This document shows, one piece after another, positions 1-6,583 of a stretch of 11,080 nt of DNA (its first letter is position 1; each line of letters opens with the position of its first letter). Where the stretch lies: positions 1 through 11,080 of the forward strand of contig SSTB01000212.1 of the NCBI GenBank assembly GCA_009469665.1, in the 5' to 3' direction. Below the pieces are notes generated by a model. It ran no database searches, had not been told where the DNA came from, and saw nothing but the letters and a program-made list of their open reading frames with translations. This stretch comes from Azonexaceae bacterium. GTDB taxonomy: Bacteria; Pseudomonadota; Gammaproteobacteria; Burkholderiales; Rhodocyclaceae. Position numbers and translations under genes: made by a program.

Positions 1-696
1 GCCCTGGTCATCACCGGGGTGGTGGCGGCCAAGCAGCAGCATGCCCATTCGCCCATCCTCAAGGGCAGCCACGCCCATACCCGCGTCGACTGGCTGCGGG
101 TGGGCATCGTCGGCCTGATCCTGGTCTTCGCCATCGCCACCAACGTCGTGATCAACCTCCATTTCAACCAGCTGGCGGACCACTTTCCTTTCATCGGCGT
201 CGCCGTCTGGGTGGCGATCCTGATCACCGTCGCCCTGCGCCGGCCCGATTGGGAGGTCATGCCTGAAACCGCCCTGGGAACGATCTTCCTGCTCTCCCTG
301 GTGCTCTGCGCCTCAATGATGCCGGTGGAGGAACTGCCTCCCGCATCCCTCCTCTCCGCTTTCAGCCTCGGCTTCGTCTCCGCCGTGTTCGACAACATTC
401 CCCTCACGGCGCTGGCCTTGAAGCAGGGGGGCTACGACTGGGGTTTCCTCGCCTACGCGGTGGGCTTCGGCGGCTCGATGATCTGGTTCGGTTCTTCCGC
501 CGGCGTCGCCCTGTCCAACATGTATCCCGAAGCCAAGTCGGTGGGGCTCTGGTTGCGCCACGGCTGGCACGTGGCCCTGGCCTACGTGGTCGGCTTTGCC
601 GTCATGGCCGCCCTGCTGGGCTGGCACCCCGAACTTCCCCATCGCCAGCAGGAAGCCGTCCCGCCCTCGACGGCCGCCGCTGCCACGGCCCCCTGA
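1..696 (+). CDS. ArsB/NhaD-superfamily ion permease, C-terminal part (5' end outside window)
   Basis: The frame is open from base 1 (first codons read A-L-V-I-T-G-V-V), so this is the C-terminal part of a longer gene; the GTG at 19 lies inside a probable membrane segment and is unlikely to be the start. The visible 232 residues contain about five hydrophobic segments. The stretch DNIPLTALAL, then the glycine/serine-rich GGSMIWFGSSAGVALSN, resembles the conserved C-terminal repeat half of ArsB/NhaD/CitM permeases, where a polar re-entrant loop lines the transport site. The likely role is cation- or anion-coupled transport at the inner membrane, perhaps Na+/H+ antiport. The tail is a short Pro/Ala-rich cytoplasmic end. 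The stop lies 2 bp before the next antiporter gene, so the two are probably cotranscribed. The superfamily is fairly secure; the substrate is not. Confidence 0.75.
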   Translation, partial: ALVITGVVAAKQQHAHSPILKGSHAHTRVDWLRVGIVGLILVFAIATNVVINLHFNQLADHFPFIGVAVWVAILITVALRRPDWEVMPETALGTIFLLSLVLCASMMPVEELPPASLLSAFSLGFVSAVFDNIPLTALALKQGGYDWGFLAYAVGFGGSMIWFGSSAGVALSNMYPEAKSVGLWLRHGWHVALAYVVGFAVMAALLGWHPELPHRQQEAVPPSTAAAATAP

Positions 697-698
697 AC

Positions 699-2084
699 AT
701 GACTCGCCCGGGGTACGCCAGCCCCCGCGTCGCAGGCCTCCGCCGCGCCCTCATCGCGGGGGGCATCCTGGCGGCCGCCGCGCCGGCCTTCGCCGCCGGT
801 TCCGGCGTGGTGGGCGAAAACCTGCTCTGGCTCGCCCTCATCCTCATGGCGGCCCGCCTGTTCGCACCCCTGGCGCAGCGCCTGGGCTTTCCCGCCGTCC
901 TGGGGGAATTGCTGCTGGGGGTGGTGCTGGGCAATCTTTCCCTGATCGGCATCAGCTATTTCGGGGCGGTGGCCAAGGATCCCATCATCGCCTTCATGGC
1001 CGAACTGGGGGTCATCGTCCTGCTCTTGCAGATCGGCCTGGAGACCCGCCTCGGCGATCTGGTCAAGGTGGGGGGCAAGGCTGCCCTGGTGGGCAGCGTC
1101 GGCATCGCCCTGCCTTTCCTGCTGGGGGCCTGGGGGGTGGGGCCGCTCCTGCTGCCGGGCCTGTCGGATAACGCCTATCTCTTCCTCGGCGCCACCCTGG
1201 CGGCGACTTCGGTGGGCATCACCGGCCGCGTCTTCCGTGACCTGGGGCGCCTGGGTATGGCCGAGGCGCGCATCGTCCTGGGGGCGGCGGTAATCGACGA
1301 CGTGCTTGGTCTGGTCATCCTGGCCGTGGTCTCCAGCCTCGTCCAGGCGGGGACGGTGAGTTTCGGCGAGGTGGCCTGGATCATCGCCGAGGCGGTGCTC
1401 TTCCTGGGCGGTTCCATCGCCGTCGGCCGCGCCATCGCGCCCCATTCTTCCCGTTGGCTGGCCCGGCTGGACAGCGGGCATTCCATGCTCTTCGCCCAGG
1501 TGCTGGCCACCGGGCTCTTGCTGGCCTGGCTGGCCCACGCCATCGGCCTCGCCCCCATCATCGGCGCCTTCGCCGCCGGCCTGCTCTTCGAGCCGATCTT
1601 CCTCAAGGAATTCGAGACTCCCAAGGTGGTGCAGGACATCGAGCCCCTGCTGCCGGCCGAAAACCGGGACGGCCTGAGCGAAAAGATCCGGGCGGTGCTG
1701 GGCAAGCACACCCGCCACCAGCACGAGCACATGATCGAACCCATCGGCTATTTCTTCGTGCCGGTCTTTTTCGTCCTCACCGGCATGCAGGTGGATCTGA
1801 AAACCCTGGCCGACCCGCAACTGGTGCTCGTCGCCCTGGGCATCACCGCCGCCGCCGTGGCGGGCAAGATCGCCGCCGGCTTCGCGGCCGGGAAGGGGCA
1901 TAACCCCTGGGTGGTGGGCTGGGGCATGGTGCCCCGGGGCGAGGTGGGCCTCATTTTCGCCATGGTGGGCAAACAGCTCGGGGTGATGAGCGAGGCGATG
2001 TTCTCGGTCATCGTCATCATGGTCATCCTCACCACCCTGGTGACGCCGCCGGTGCTGACCGCCCTGCTGCGGGACAAGCCATGA
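699..2084 (+). CDS. CPA2-family cation:proton antiporter (Na+/H+ exchanger domain)
   Basis: A 461-residue inner-membrane protein with about 12-13 hydrophobic segments across a single Na+/H+ exchanger domain (roughly residues 40-458). Family hallmarks seen: LGFPAVLGELLLGVVLG (63-79), the unwound-helix type motif ATSVGITGRVF (169-179), the ion-binding pair Asp200-Asp201 in GAAVIDDVLGL, and GWGMVPRGEVGLIFAMVG (407-424) with Arg413 and Glu415. Two adjacent aspartates are typical of electrogenic NapA/NhaA-like exchangers. There is no C-terminal RCK/TrkA-N domain, so this is not a full KefB/KefC. Residues 15-33 look like a signal peptide (ends APAFAAG). A polar, histidine-rich loop (about 318-347, with HTRHQHEH) interrupts the C-terminal half. 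No clear Shine-Dalgarno precedes the ATG, which sits 2 bp after the upstream stop, so coupled translation is likely. Transport of Na+ or K+ cannot be told apart. Confidence 0.9.
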   Translation: MTRPGYASPRVAGLRRALIAGGILAAAAPAFAAGSGVVGENLLWLALILMAARLFAPLAQRLGFPAVLGELLLGVVLGNLSLIGISYFGAVAKDPIIAFMAELGVIVLLLQIGLETRLGDLVKVGGKAALVGSVGIALPFLLGAWGVGPLLLPGLSDNAYLFLGATLAATSVGITGRVFRDLGRLGMAEARIVLGAAVIDDVLGLVILAVVSSLVQAGTVSFGEVAWIIAEAVLFLGGSIAVGRAIAPHSSRWLARLDSGHSMLFAQVLATGLLLAWLAHAIGLAPIIGAFAAGLLFEPIFLKEFETPKVVQDIEPLLPAENRDGLSEKIRAVLGKHTRHQHEHMIEPIGYFFVPVFFVLTGMQVDLKTLADPQLVLVALGITAAAVAGKIAAGFAAGKGHNPWVVGWGMVPRGEVGLIFAMVGKQLGVMSEAMFSVIVIMVILTTLVTPPVLTALLRDKP

Positions 2085-2319
2085 TCCCAGAAACCTCAGT
2101 TGACCGCTTTCCCACGCCCGGAATGCTTTGTACCCTGGAGCTCTGCGCGACGCCGAAGCGCCCACCTCCCGGGTGGCATCGCTACGAATCCGCTGGCGCA
2201 GCCGGGCGGGCGCCTGGCTTTGTCGCTCCTCCTTGCAGGGTTGAGCCTGCCGCGTCGTCGCTTCGCGCCAGACACCCGCCCGAGCGCACCAACGGACTCG
2301 TCCAACCGAGGTTTCTAGG
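2085..2319. other. Intergenic leader region of the MFS cluster
   Basis: This 235-bp gap has no supported gene. From left to right it holds about 75 bp without recognisable signals, a small hairpin at 2162-2176 (CCACC/GGTGG, loop TCCCG), a GC-rich hairpin at 2200-2219, and the 106-bp leader repeat copy A that runs into the MFS start codon. Short frames crossing the gap show no family resemblance. Confidence 0.7.
2200..2219 (+). other. GC-rich hairpin at the entry of leader repeat copy A
   Basis: AGCCGGGC (2200-2207) pairs with GCCTGGCT (2212-2219) over 8 bp including one G-U pair, closing a GGGC loop. It is followed directly by TTGTCGCTCCT of the repeat. The second repeat copy has a different but equally well paired hairpin at the same place (9352-9384), so the structure seems kept while the bases change. 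The lack of a long T run makes it a poor intrinsic terminator. Confidence 0.5.
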
Positions 2320-2322
2320 ATG
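2217..2322 (+). repeat. Dispersed 106-bp leader repeat, copy A (upstream of MFS gene)
   Basis: This stretch aligns without gaps to 9382-9487; 97 of 106 positions agree. Differences in copy A are at 2240, 2241, 2260, 2284, 2285, 2292, 2296, 2312 and 2316. The repeat ends with the ATG of the downstream gene and carries its Shine-Dalgarno (GAGG, 2308-2311, 8 nt before the ATG). An internal hairpin GCAGG/CCTGC (2235-2239 with 2246-2250) has its two neighbouring substitutions in the loop. Near the 5' end the run CTCCTCCTT resembles the anti-Shine-Dalgarno of 16S rRNA. The nine substitutions split 3:3:3 over the three codon phases, which argues against a coding role. Confidence 0.85.
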
Positions 2323-3591
2323 AGCGATCTCCACGCCCGCCGCTGGGCCGTGCTGGCGGTGGTCTGCGCCGCCTACGTGCTGTCCTTCTTTCAGCGCTTC
2401 GCCCCGGCTGGGGTGGCCCCCGATCTGGCGGCCGCCTTCCACACCACGGCGGCTTCCCTGGGGGTGCTGGCGGCGACCTATTTCTACGTCTATACGCTGA
2501 TGCAGATTCCCACCGGCATCCTGGTCGATACCCTGGGGCCGCGCCGCATCCTGCTTCTGGGGGGCATCGTGGGCGGAGTGGGCAGCGGGGTCTTCGCCCT
2601 GGCGCCCACGCTGGAAATGGCCCTGGTGGGCCGTACCCTGGTGGGCCTGGGGGTGTCGGTGACCTTCATCGCCCTCTTGAAGATCATCGCCCTGACCTTC
2701 GAGGAAAACCGCTTTGCCACCGTGGTGGGGGCGGCGCTCCTGGTGGGCAATCTGGGGTCGGTGCTGGCCGGGGCGCCTCTTTCCGCCCTGGCCCAGGCCA
2801 CCGGCTGGCGCAGCGTCTTCGTGGGCGTGGGGGGGATCTCCCTCGTCCTCGGGGCGGCCTGCTGGTTCCTGGTCCGCGACCCGGCGCCCGCCGCCGGCCA
2901 GGGACGGCCCCGCTTCGATCGCACGGCGGTCCTGGGTTCCCTGATGGCGGTGCTCAGGAATCGGGACACCTGGCCCGCGGCCCTCGTGCTGACCGGCGTC
3001 TGCGGCAGTTTCTTCACCTTCGGCGGCCTCTGGGCCATGCCCTACCTCACCCAGGTGCACGGCCTCTCCCGGGCCGAAGCTTCGACCCACCTGTCGCTCT
3101 ATTTCGCCAGCTTCGCCGTGGGGGCCTTCTTCATCGGCAGCCTTTCGGACCGCCTGGGCAAGCGCAAGCCGGTGACCCTCGTCACTACCCATCTGCACGG
3201 CCTCACCTGGCTGGTCTGGCTGGCCAATGTGCCCCTGCCCCTGTGGGCGAGCTACGGTCTCTTCGTCGTCATGGGGCTGACCACGGCAAGCTTCACTCTC
3301 ATCTGGGCCTGCGCCAAGGAGGTCAATCCGCCCCTGCTTTCCGGTATGTCGACCGCCGTGGCCAATATGGGTGGCTTTCTCGCCGCTGCCCTCCTGCAGC
3401 CCGGGGTGGGCGTGGTGATGGATTGGCAATGGCAGGGCACTCTGGTGGACGGGGTGCGCCACTACACCCCGGAAAGCTTCCGCTGGGGCCTCCTCCTGGT
3501 GGCGGCCAGCGCCTGGATCGGGGCGGCCTGCGCCTGGCGCATCCGGGAGACCCATTGCCGCAACATCTGGGTGGGCGACCGGCCGGGTTAA
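2320..3591 (+). CDS. Major facilitator superfamily transporter
   Basis: A 423-residue inner-membrane protein with twelve predicted hydrophobic segments in two six-helix halves, the usual MFS length. The loop between helices 2 and 3 carries motif A as GILVDTLGPRRIL (residues 67-79), and the matching loop in the second half reads GSLSDRLGKRKP (273-284). A short charged central loop lies around 187-203. The start is fixed by GAGG 8 nt upstream, inside the leader repeat, and the family-like N-terminus follows at once. It heads a compact cluster: the next gene, a GarR-like dehydrogenase, starts 30 bp downstream. That neighbour suggests uptake of a small organic acid or sugar acid, or export of a metabolite, but this is inference from position. 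Family assignment is firm; substrate and direction are unknown. Confidence 0.88.
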   Translation: MSDLHARRWAVLAVVCAAYVLSFFQRFAPAGVAPDLAAAFHTTAASLGVLAATYFYVYTLMQIPTGILVDTLGPRRILLLGGIVGGVGSGVFALAPTLEMALVGRTLVGLGVSVTFIALLKIIALTFEENRFATVVGAALLVGNLGSVLAGAPLSALAQATGWRSVFVGVGGISLVLGAACWFLVRDPAPAAGQGRPRFDRTAVLGSLMAVLRNRDTWPAALVLTGVCGSFFTFGGLWAMPYLTQVHGLSRAEASTHLSLYFASFAVGAFFIGSLSDRLGKRKPVTLVTTHLHGLTWLVWLANVPLPLWASYGLFVVMGLTTASFTLIWACAKEVNPPLLSGMSTAVANMGGFLAAALLQPGVGVVMDWQWQGTLVDGVRHYTPESFRWGLLLVAASAWIGAACAWRIRETHCRNIWVGDRPG

Positions 3592-3621
3592 ACTGCGGCT
3601 TTGCTTGTCGCGGAGCGGCTC

Positions 3622-4500
3622 ATGCGTATCGGATTCATCGGTCTGGGCATCATGGGGCGACCCATGGCCCTCAATCTTCTCAAGGCCGGCCATGCTGTCA
3701 CGGTCTGGGCGCGCCGTCCGGAATCGCGCCAGCCGCTCCTGCTGGCGGGTGCCGCCGAAGCCGGCAGCCCGGCGGAGGTCGCCCGGGACAGCGAAGTGCT
3801 CATTTCCATGGTCGCCGATGCCCCCGACGTGGCCGAAGTCATGCTGGGTGAAGCCGGCGTCGCCCGGGGCGCCTCCTCCGGGCTGGTGGCTGTGGACATG
3901 AGCACCATCGCCCCGGCGGCGGCCCGGGACATCGGCCTGGGTCTGGCGGCGGCGGGGATCGATTTCCTCGACGCGCCGGTCTCCGGGGGCGAAGTGGGGG
4001 CTATCGCCGGCACCCTCTCCATCATGGTCGGCGGTTCCGCCCGGGGTTTCGCCACCGCCCAGCCTGCCTTCGCCGCTATGGGTAAGAACATCGTCCATGT
4101 GGGCGGCAGCGGTGCCGGCCAAGTGGCCAAGGCGGCCAATCAGATCGTCACTGGCATGGGCGTCCTGGCGGTGGCGGAAGCCCTGGCCTTCGCCGCCAAG
4201 AACGGCGTGGACGGCGCCCGGGTGCGGGAGGCGCTCCTGGGTGGCTTCGCGTATTCCAAGATTCTCGAAAACCACGGTCAGCGCATGCTTGACCGCAATT
4301 TCAAGCCCGGCTTCAAGAGCTGGATGCACGAAAAGGATCTCAATATCGTCATGCAGACCGCCCACCAGTTGGGTCTCTGCCTACCCGGCGCGGCGGCCAC
4401 CGCCCAGATGTTCAACGCCATGGTCGGCTCCGGCCTCGGGGAGGAGGACTCCATCGCCGTGCTGAAGCTCCTCGAACGGCTTTCGGGTCAGGAGGCATGA
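3622..4500 (+). CDS. NAD(P)-dependent beta-hydroxyacid dehydrogenase, GarR/HIBADH family (first of tandem pair)
   Basis: A 292-residue cytoplasmic oxidoreductase, normal length for tartronate-semialdehyde reductase / 3-hydroxyisobutyrate dehydrogenase relatives. The N-terminal Rossmann fold begins at once with GFIGLGIMG (residues 4-12). The second strand ends WARRPE; basic rather than acidic residues there suggest NADPH preference, as in the GLYR1-type branch. The substrate motif DAPVSGGE is at 118-125, and the catalytic lysine is Lys170 in GAGQVAKAANQ, with Lys238 (HEKD) later in the helical domain. I chose the ATG at 3622 (GGAG upstream) rather than a TTG at 3601 because the family starts directly with the Rossmann strand. 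The sequence resembles E. coli GarR along its length. Its stop overlaps the next start (ATGA). The true substrate (tartronate semialdehyde, succinic semialdehyde, glyoxylate or another) is unknown. Confidence 0.88.
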   Translation: MRIGFIGLGIMGRPMALNLLKAGHAVTVWARRPESRQPLLLAGAAEAGSPAEVARDSEVLISMVADAPDVAEVMLGEAGVARGASSGLVAVDMSTIAPAAARDIGLGLAAAGIDFLDAPVSGGEVGAIAGTLSIMVGGSARGFATAQPAFAAMGKNIVHVGGSGAGQVAKAANQIVTGMGVLAVAEALAFAAKNGVDGARVREALLGGFAYSKILENHGQRMLDRNFKPGFKSWMHEKDLNIVMQTAHQLGLCLPGAAATAQMFNAMVGSGLGEEDSIAVLKLLERLSGQEA

Positions 4501-5366
4501 AGGTCGGCTTCATCGGCCTGGGGGTGATGGGCGCCCCCATGGCCGGGCATCTGCTGCGGGCCGGGCACGGTCTGGCCCTGTGGGCTCGCCGGCCGGAAAC
4601 CGCAGCGGACCTGGTGGCGGCTGGCGCCGCACTCTGCTCCACCCCGGCGGAACTGGGCCGGTGCTCCCAGGTGGTTTTTACCATGGTCACCGCCGGGCCC
4701 GACGTGGAAGGCCTGGTTCTCGGCCCCCAGGGACTGGAGGCCGGCTTGGCGCCGGGAGCGGTGCTGGTGGATTGTTCGACCATCGCCCCCGACACCGCAC
4801 GCCGCTTGGCCGAAAGGCTGGCGGGGCGGGGGGTGGCCTTTCTAGACGCGCCGGTGTCCGGCGGCGTGCAGGGGGCCATCGACGCCAGCCTGGCCATCAT
4901 GGCCGGCGGCGATGCCAAGGCCCTGGAGCGGGTGAGGCCCCTGCTCGAATGCCTGGGCAAGCGCATCGTCCATGTGGGTCCAAGCGGTGCCGGCCAGGTG
5001 GCCAAGGTGTGCAACCAGGTCATCATGGTCGCCGCCATCCAAGCGGCTGCCGAAGCCCTGCATCTGGCCAGCGCCGCGGGCGCCGATCCCGCTCGGGTGC
5101 GCCAGGCCCTGGCCGGTGGTTCGGCGGGCAGCCGGGTGCTCGAGGTGATGGGCGAGCGCATGGTGCGGCGGGATTTCGACGCCGGCATCGAGGCGCGCCT
5201 GCACCACAAGGATTTCGGCATCGCCCTGGAGGCCGCCCGCCTGGCCGGCGTGCCCATGCCCCTGGCGGCCTCCGTGGGGCAGCAGTTGAACGCCCTCATG
5301 GCGCAGGGTTGGGGCCGCGACGATACCGCCTCGCTCCTGAAGGTGTTGGAATGCGGTCGGGCTTGA
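4497..5366 (+). CDS. NAD(P)-dependent beta-hydroxyacid dehydrogenase, HIBADH family (second of tandem pair)
   Basis: A 289-residue paralogue of the preceding protein, collinear with it: GFIGLGVMG (4-12), WARRPE (29-34), DAPVSGGV (118-125), Lys170 in GAGQVAKVCNQ and Lys238 in HHKD all fall at the same residue numbers. The same fold, cofactor preference and catalytic lysine are therefore expected. The substrate-facing C-terminal half differs more, so the two may act on different semialdehydes or form a mixed oligomer. AGGAGG at 4490-4495 lies only 1 nt from the ATG, too close for normal initiation, while the ATGA overlap with the upstream stop fits termination-reinitiation. Its own 3' end overlaps the lipoprotein gene by 16 bp. 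Exact reaction unknown. Confidence 0.87.
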   Translation: MKVGFIGLGVMGAPMAGHLLRAGHGLALWARRPETAADLVAAGAALCSTPAELGRCSQVVFTMVTAGPDVEGLVLGPQGLEAGLAPGAVLVDCSTIAPDTARRLAERLAGRGVAFLDAPVSGGVQGAIDASLAIMAGGDAKALERVRPLLECLGKRIVHVGPSGAGQVAKVCNQVIMVAAIQAAAEALHLASAAGADPARVRQALAGGSAGSRVLEVMGERMVRRDFDAGIEARLHHKDFGIALEAARLAGVPMPLAASVGQQLNALMAQGWGRDDTASLLKVLECGRA

Positions 5367-5863
5367 GGCATCTCGTCCTGGCTGCAACCGTCCTGCTGAC
5401 GGCCTGCGTCTCCCTGCCCAAGGCGCCCGCGGTGGCGTGGACCGGCATCAGCCTGGACGCCATCGGCCTGCGCGAACAGCGTTTCACCCTGAAACTCAAG
5501 GTCAGTAATCCCAACGACACGGACCTTCCCCTGGAACGGCTGGAGTTTGACGTGGAGGTCGCCGGCCTGCCCCTGGCCCACGCGGTCAGCGACAAGCCGG
5601 TGACGCTGGTGGCCCGAGGCGAGACCACCGTGGAAGTCAAGGCCAGCGGCAACGTGGCCGACTTTCTCCGCCGCCTGGGTTCGCTGCGTGGCGATGCCGG
5701 CAGTTTCGACTACCGCATGAAAGGCGACGCCGTGATCACCGGCTACGGCCGCCTTCCCTTCGACCGGAAGGGCAAGGTATTCCTGCACCAGATGCTGCGC
5801 GGAAAGTCCGGCGACGGAAAACCGGACAGCGGCGAGGGCCGGCCCCTGCCGGGGGCGATTTGA
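5351..5863 (+). CDS. LEA14/WHy-domain lipoprotein
   Basis: A 170-residue protein with a lipoprotein signal: basic start MRSGLRHL, hydrophobic core, and lipobox LTAC placing the lipidated cysteine at residue 19. Residues about 30-140 resemble the water-stress/LEA type 2 (WHy) domain: a beta-rich fold with the NPND motif (53-56) after LKLKVS, then LPLERLEFDVEVAGLPLA. The tail (150-170) is polar, Gly/Pro-rich and probably disordered. The ATG at 5351 overlaps the upstream dehydrogenase by 16 bp in another frame, and GAAGG at 5338-5342 gives an acceptable Shine-Dalgarno at 8 nt. Such proteins sit in the envelope of many proteobacteria; a desiccation or stress role is known only for some relatives. 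The cotranscription with dehydrogenases is probably positional, not functional. Confidence 0.82.
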   Translation: MRSGLRHLVLAATVLLTACVSLPKAPAVAWTGISLDAIGLREQRFTLKLKVSNPNDTDLPLERLEFDVEVAGLPLAHAVSDKPVTLVARGETTVEVKASGNVADFLRRLGSLRGDAGSFDYRMKGDAVITGYGRLPFDRKGKVFLHQMLRGKSGDGKPDSGEGRPLPGAI

Positions 5864-5884
5864 GCCCCGAAGGGTGCTTCTCGC

Positions 5885-5916
5885 GGATTCGCCTTGCCGC
5901 CGGGTAAGGCGAATCC
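5885..5916. terminator. Strong hairpin between convergent genes, probable bidirectional terminator
   Basis: GGATTCGCCTT (5885-5895) and AAGGCGAATCC (5906-5916) form a perfect 11-bp stem with a 10-nt loop. It lies 21 bp after the lipoprotein stop and directly abuts the vapC stop codon on the other strand. On the + strand a TTTT run follows only after 10 nt, and there is none on the - strand, so it is not a canonical intrinsic terminator. Position between converging genes makes a terminator or 3' end-protecting structure the most likely role. Confidence 0.6.
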
Positions 5917-6312
5917 CTACGCCCAGTTTTCCAGACGCAGCGTGGCGACCCGGGAAAATTCGCGGGTGTTGTTGGTGACGAGAGTGATGTCGAGGGCCAG
6001 GGAGTGGGCCGCGATCTGCGTGTCGAGGGGACCGATGGCGGTTCCGGCGGCTCCCAGTCGCTGCCGCAGTTCACCGTAGCGCTCGGCGGCGGCGAGATCG
6101 AAGTCGGCGATCTCGAGCGGTTCGAGAAAGCGGCGCAAGGCGTCCAGATTGCGTTCGGACCCGCTTTTCCTTACCCCGAAGTGAAGCTCGGCTGCAGTGA
6201 TGCTGGAAATGCCGATCCCCGCTGCCTCATGGGCGCGCAGAGCGGCGATGACCGACGGGGGCCGTTGCTTGATGGCGTAGATACAGATATTGGTATCCAG
6301 CATGTAACGCAT
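5917..6312 (-). CDS. vapC: VapC-type PIN-domain ribonuclease toxin
   Basis: A 131-residue PIN-domain protein, the standard VapC size. It opens with the signature MLDTNICIYAIK (Asp6), followed by Glu42 in TAAELHFG, Asp97 in GPLDTQIAAH, and TNN (113-115) before the C-terminal FSRV strand: the acidic set that binds Mg2+ and cleaves RNA, commonly initiator tRNA or rRNA loops in this family. It follows the antitoxin gene by 2 bp, and GGAG near the end of vapB is its ribosome binding site. The start at 6312 is favoured over Met4 (6303) because of that site. All catalytic acids are present, so it should be active. The module sits behind the mtnA-aldolase pair but need not be linked to it. Confidence 0.93.
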   Translation of the reverse strand: MRYMLDTNICIYAIKQRPPSVIAALRAHEAAGIGISSITAAELHFGVRKSGSERNLDALRRFLEPLEIADFDLAAAERYGELRQRLGAAGTAIGPLDTQIAAHSLALDITLVTNNTREFSRVATLRLENWA

Positions 6313-6314
6313 GC

Positions 6315-6545
6315 TTACCAGGACTCCCGATGGTCTGCATGGGTAGGTTGCTCGCGGTCCGGAAACGACTCGAAATCGCTCAGGGCAGCGATCAAGCCTT
6401 CGATCGACGCGCGCTTGCCGGGCGAAAGGATGACCCGATCACCGTCCTTTTCGATAAGGACTTCCGATACGCCTTCGAAGCGGAAGGCCTTGGGCAGGCG
6501 GACCGCCTGACTGCGGCCGTTCTGAAAGAGCTTTGCGGTCTGCAT
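6315..6545 (-). CDS. vapB: VapB/VagC-type antitoxin (AbrB-fold)
   Basis: A 76-residue protein with the AbrB/MazE swapped-hairpin DNA-binding pattern in its first 45 residues (AKLFQNGRSQAVRLPKAF, then VLIEKDGDRVIL), as in VagC-type VapB antitoxins. The acidic/aromatic tail (about 48-76, SDFESFPDREQ) would wrap the toxin and block its active site. The ATG at 6545 is preceded by AAAGGA at 5-nt spacing. In-frame codons farther upstream run into the aldolase gene in another frame and are ignored. VapB is expected to bind its own promoter together with VapC; the TGATA/TATCA repeat at 6563-6583 is the candidate site. Confidence is high because it pairs with a complete vapC. Confidence 0.92.
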   Translation of the reverse strand: MQTAKLFQNGRSQAVRLPKAFRFEGVSEVLIEKDGDRVILSPGKRASIEGLIAALSDFESFPDREQPTHADHRESW

Positions 6546-6562
6546 GGTGGTCCTTTGGGGAG

Positions 6563-6583
6563 TGATAGACCAAGTATATATCA
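6563..6583 (-). promoter_or_regulatory. Candidate vapBC operator with -10-like element
   Basis: The 38-bp gap between the aldolase stop and vapB is strikingly AT-rich for this region. It contains the inverted repeat TGATA (6563-6567) / TATCA (6579-6583). Read on the - strand it includes TATACT (6573-6578), one base from a sigma70 -10 box, 27 nt before the vapB ATG. No good -35 is seen. Autoregulation at such a site is usual for vapBC modules. Confidence 0.45.

Noticed and set aside
582..2165. 527-codon open frame on the - strand opposite the CPA2 antiporter
   Set aside because: Low-complexity His/Gly/Asp-rich translation typical of antisense frames in G+C-rich genes; the + strand protein is a clear family member.
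2081..2323. 80-codon frame through the gap before the MFS gene
   Set aside because: It mostly translates leader repeat copy A. Substitutions between repeat copies show no codon-phase bias, so translation is unlikely.
2182..4365. 727-codon open frame on the - strand opposite the MFS and first dehydrogenase genes
   Set aside because: Antisense artefact of high G+C. Its N-terminal end only resembles another antisense frame (9332-10666) because both cross the leader repeat.
4412..5788. 458-codon open frame on the - strand opposite the second dehydrogenase and the lipoprotein
   Set aside because: No family motif, and the + strand carries two recognised overlapping genes.
6004..6510. 168-codon + strand frame across vapC and vapB
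   Set aside because: Antisense to a complete and recognised toxin-antitoxin pair.
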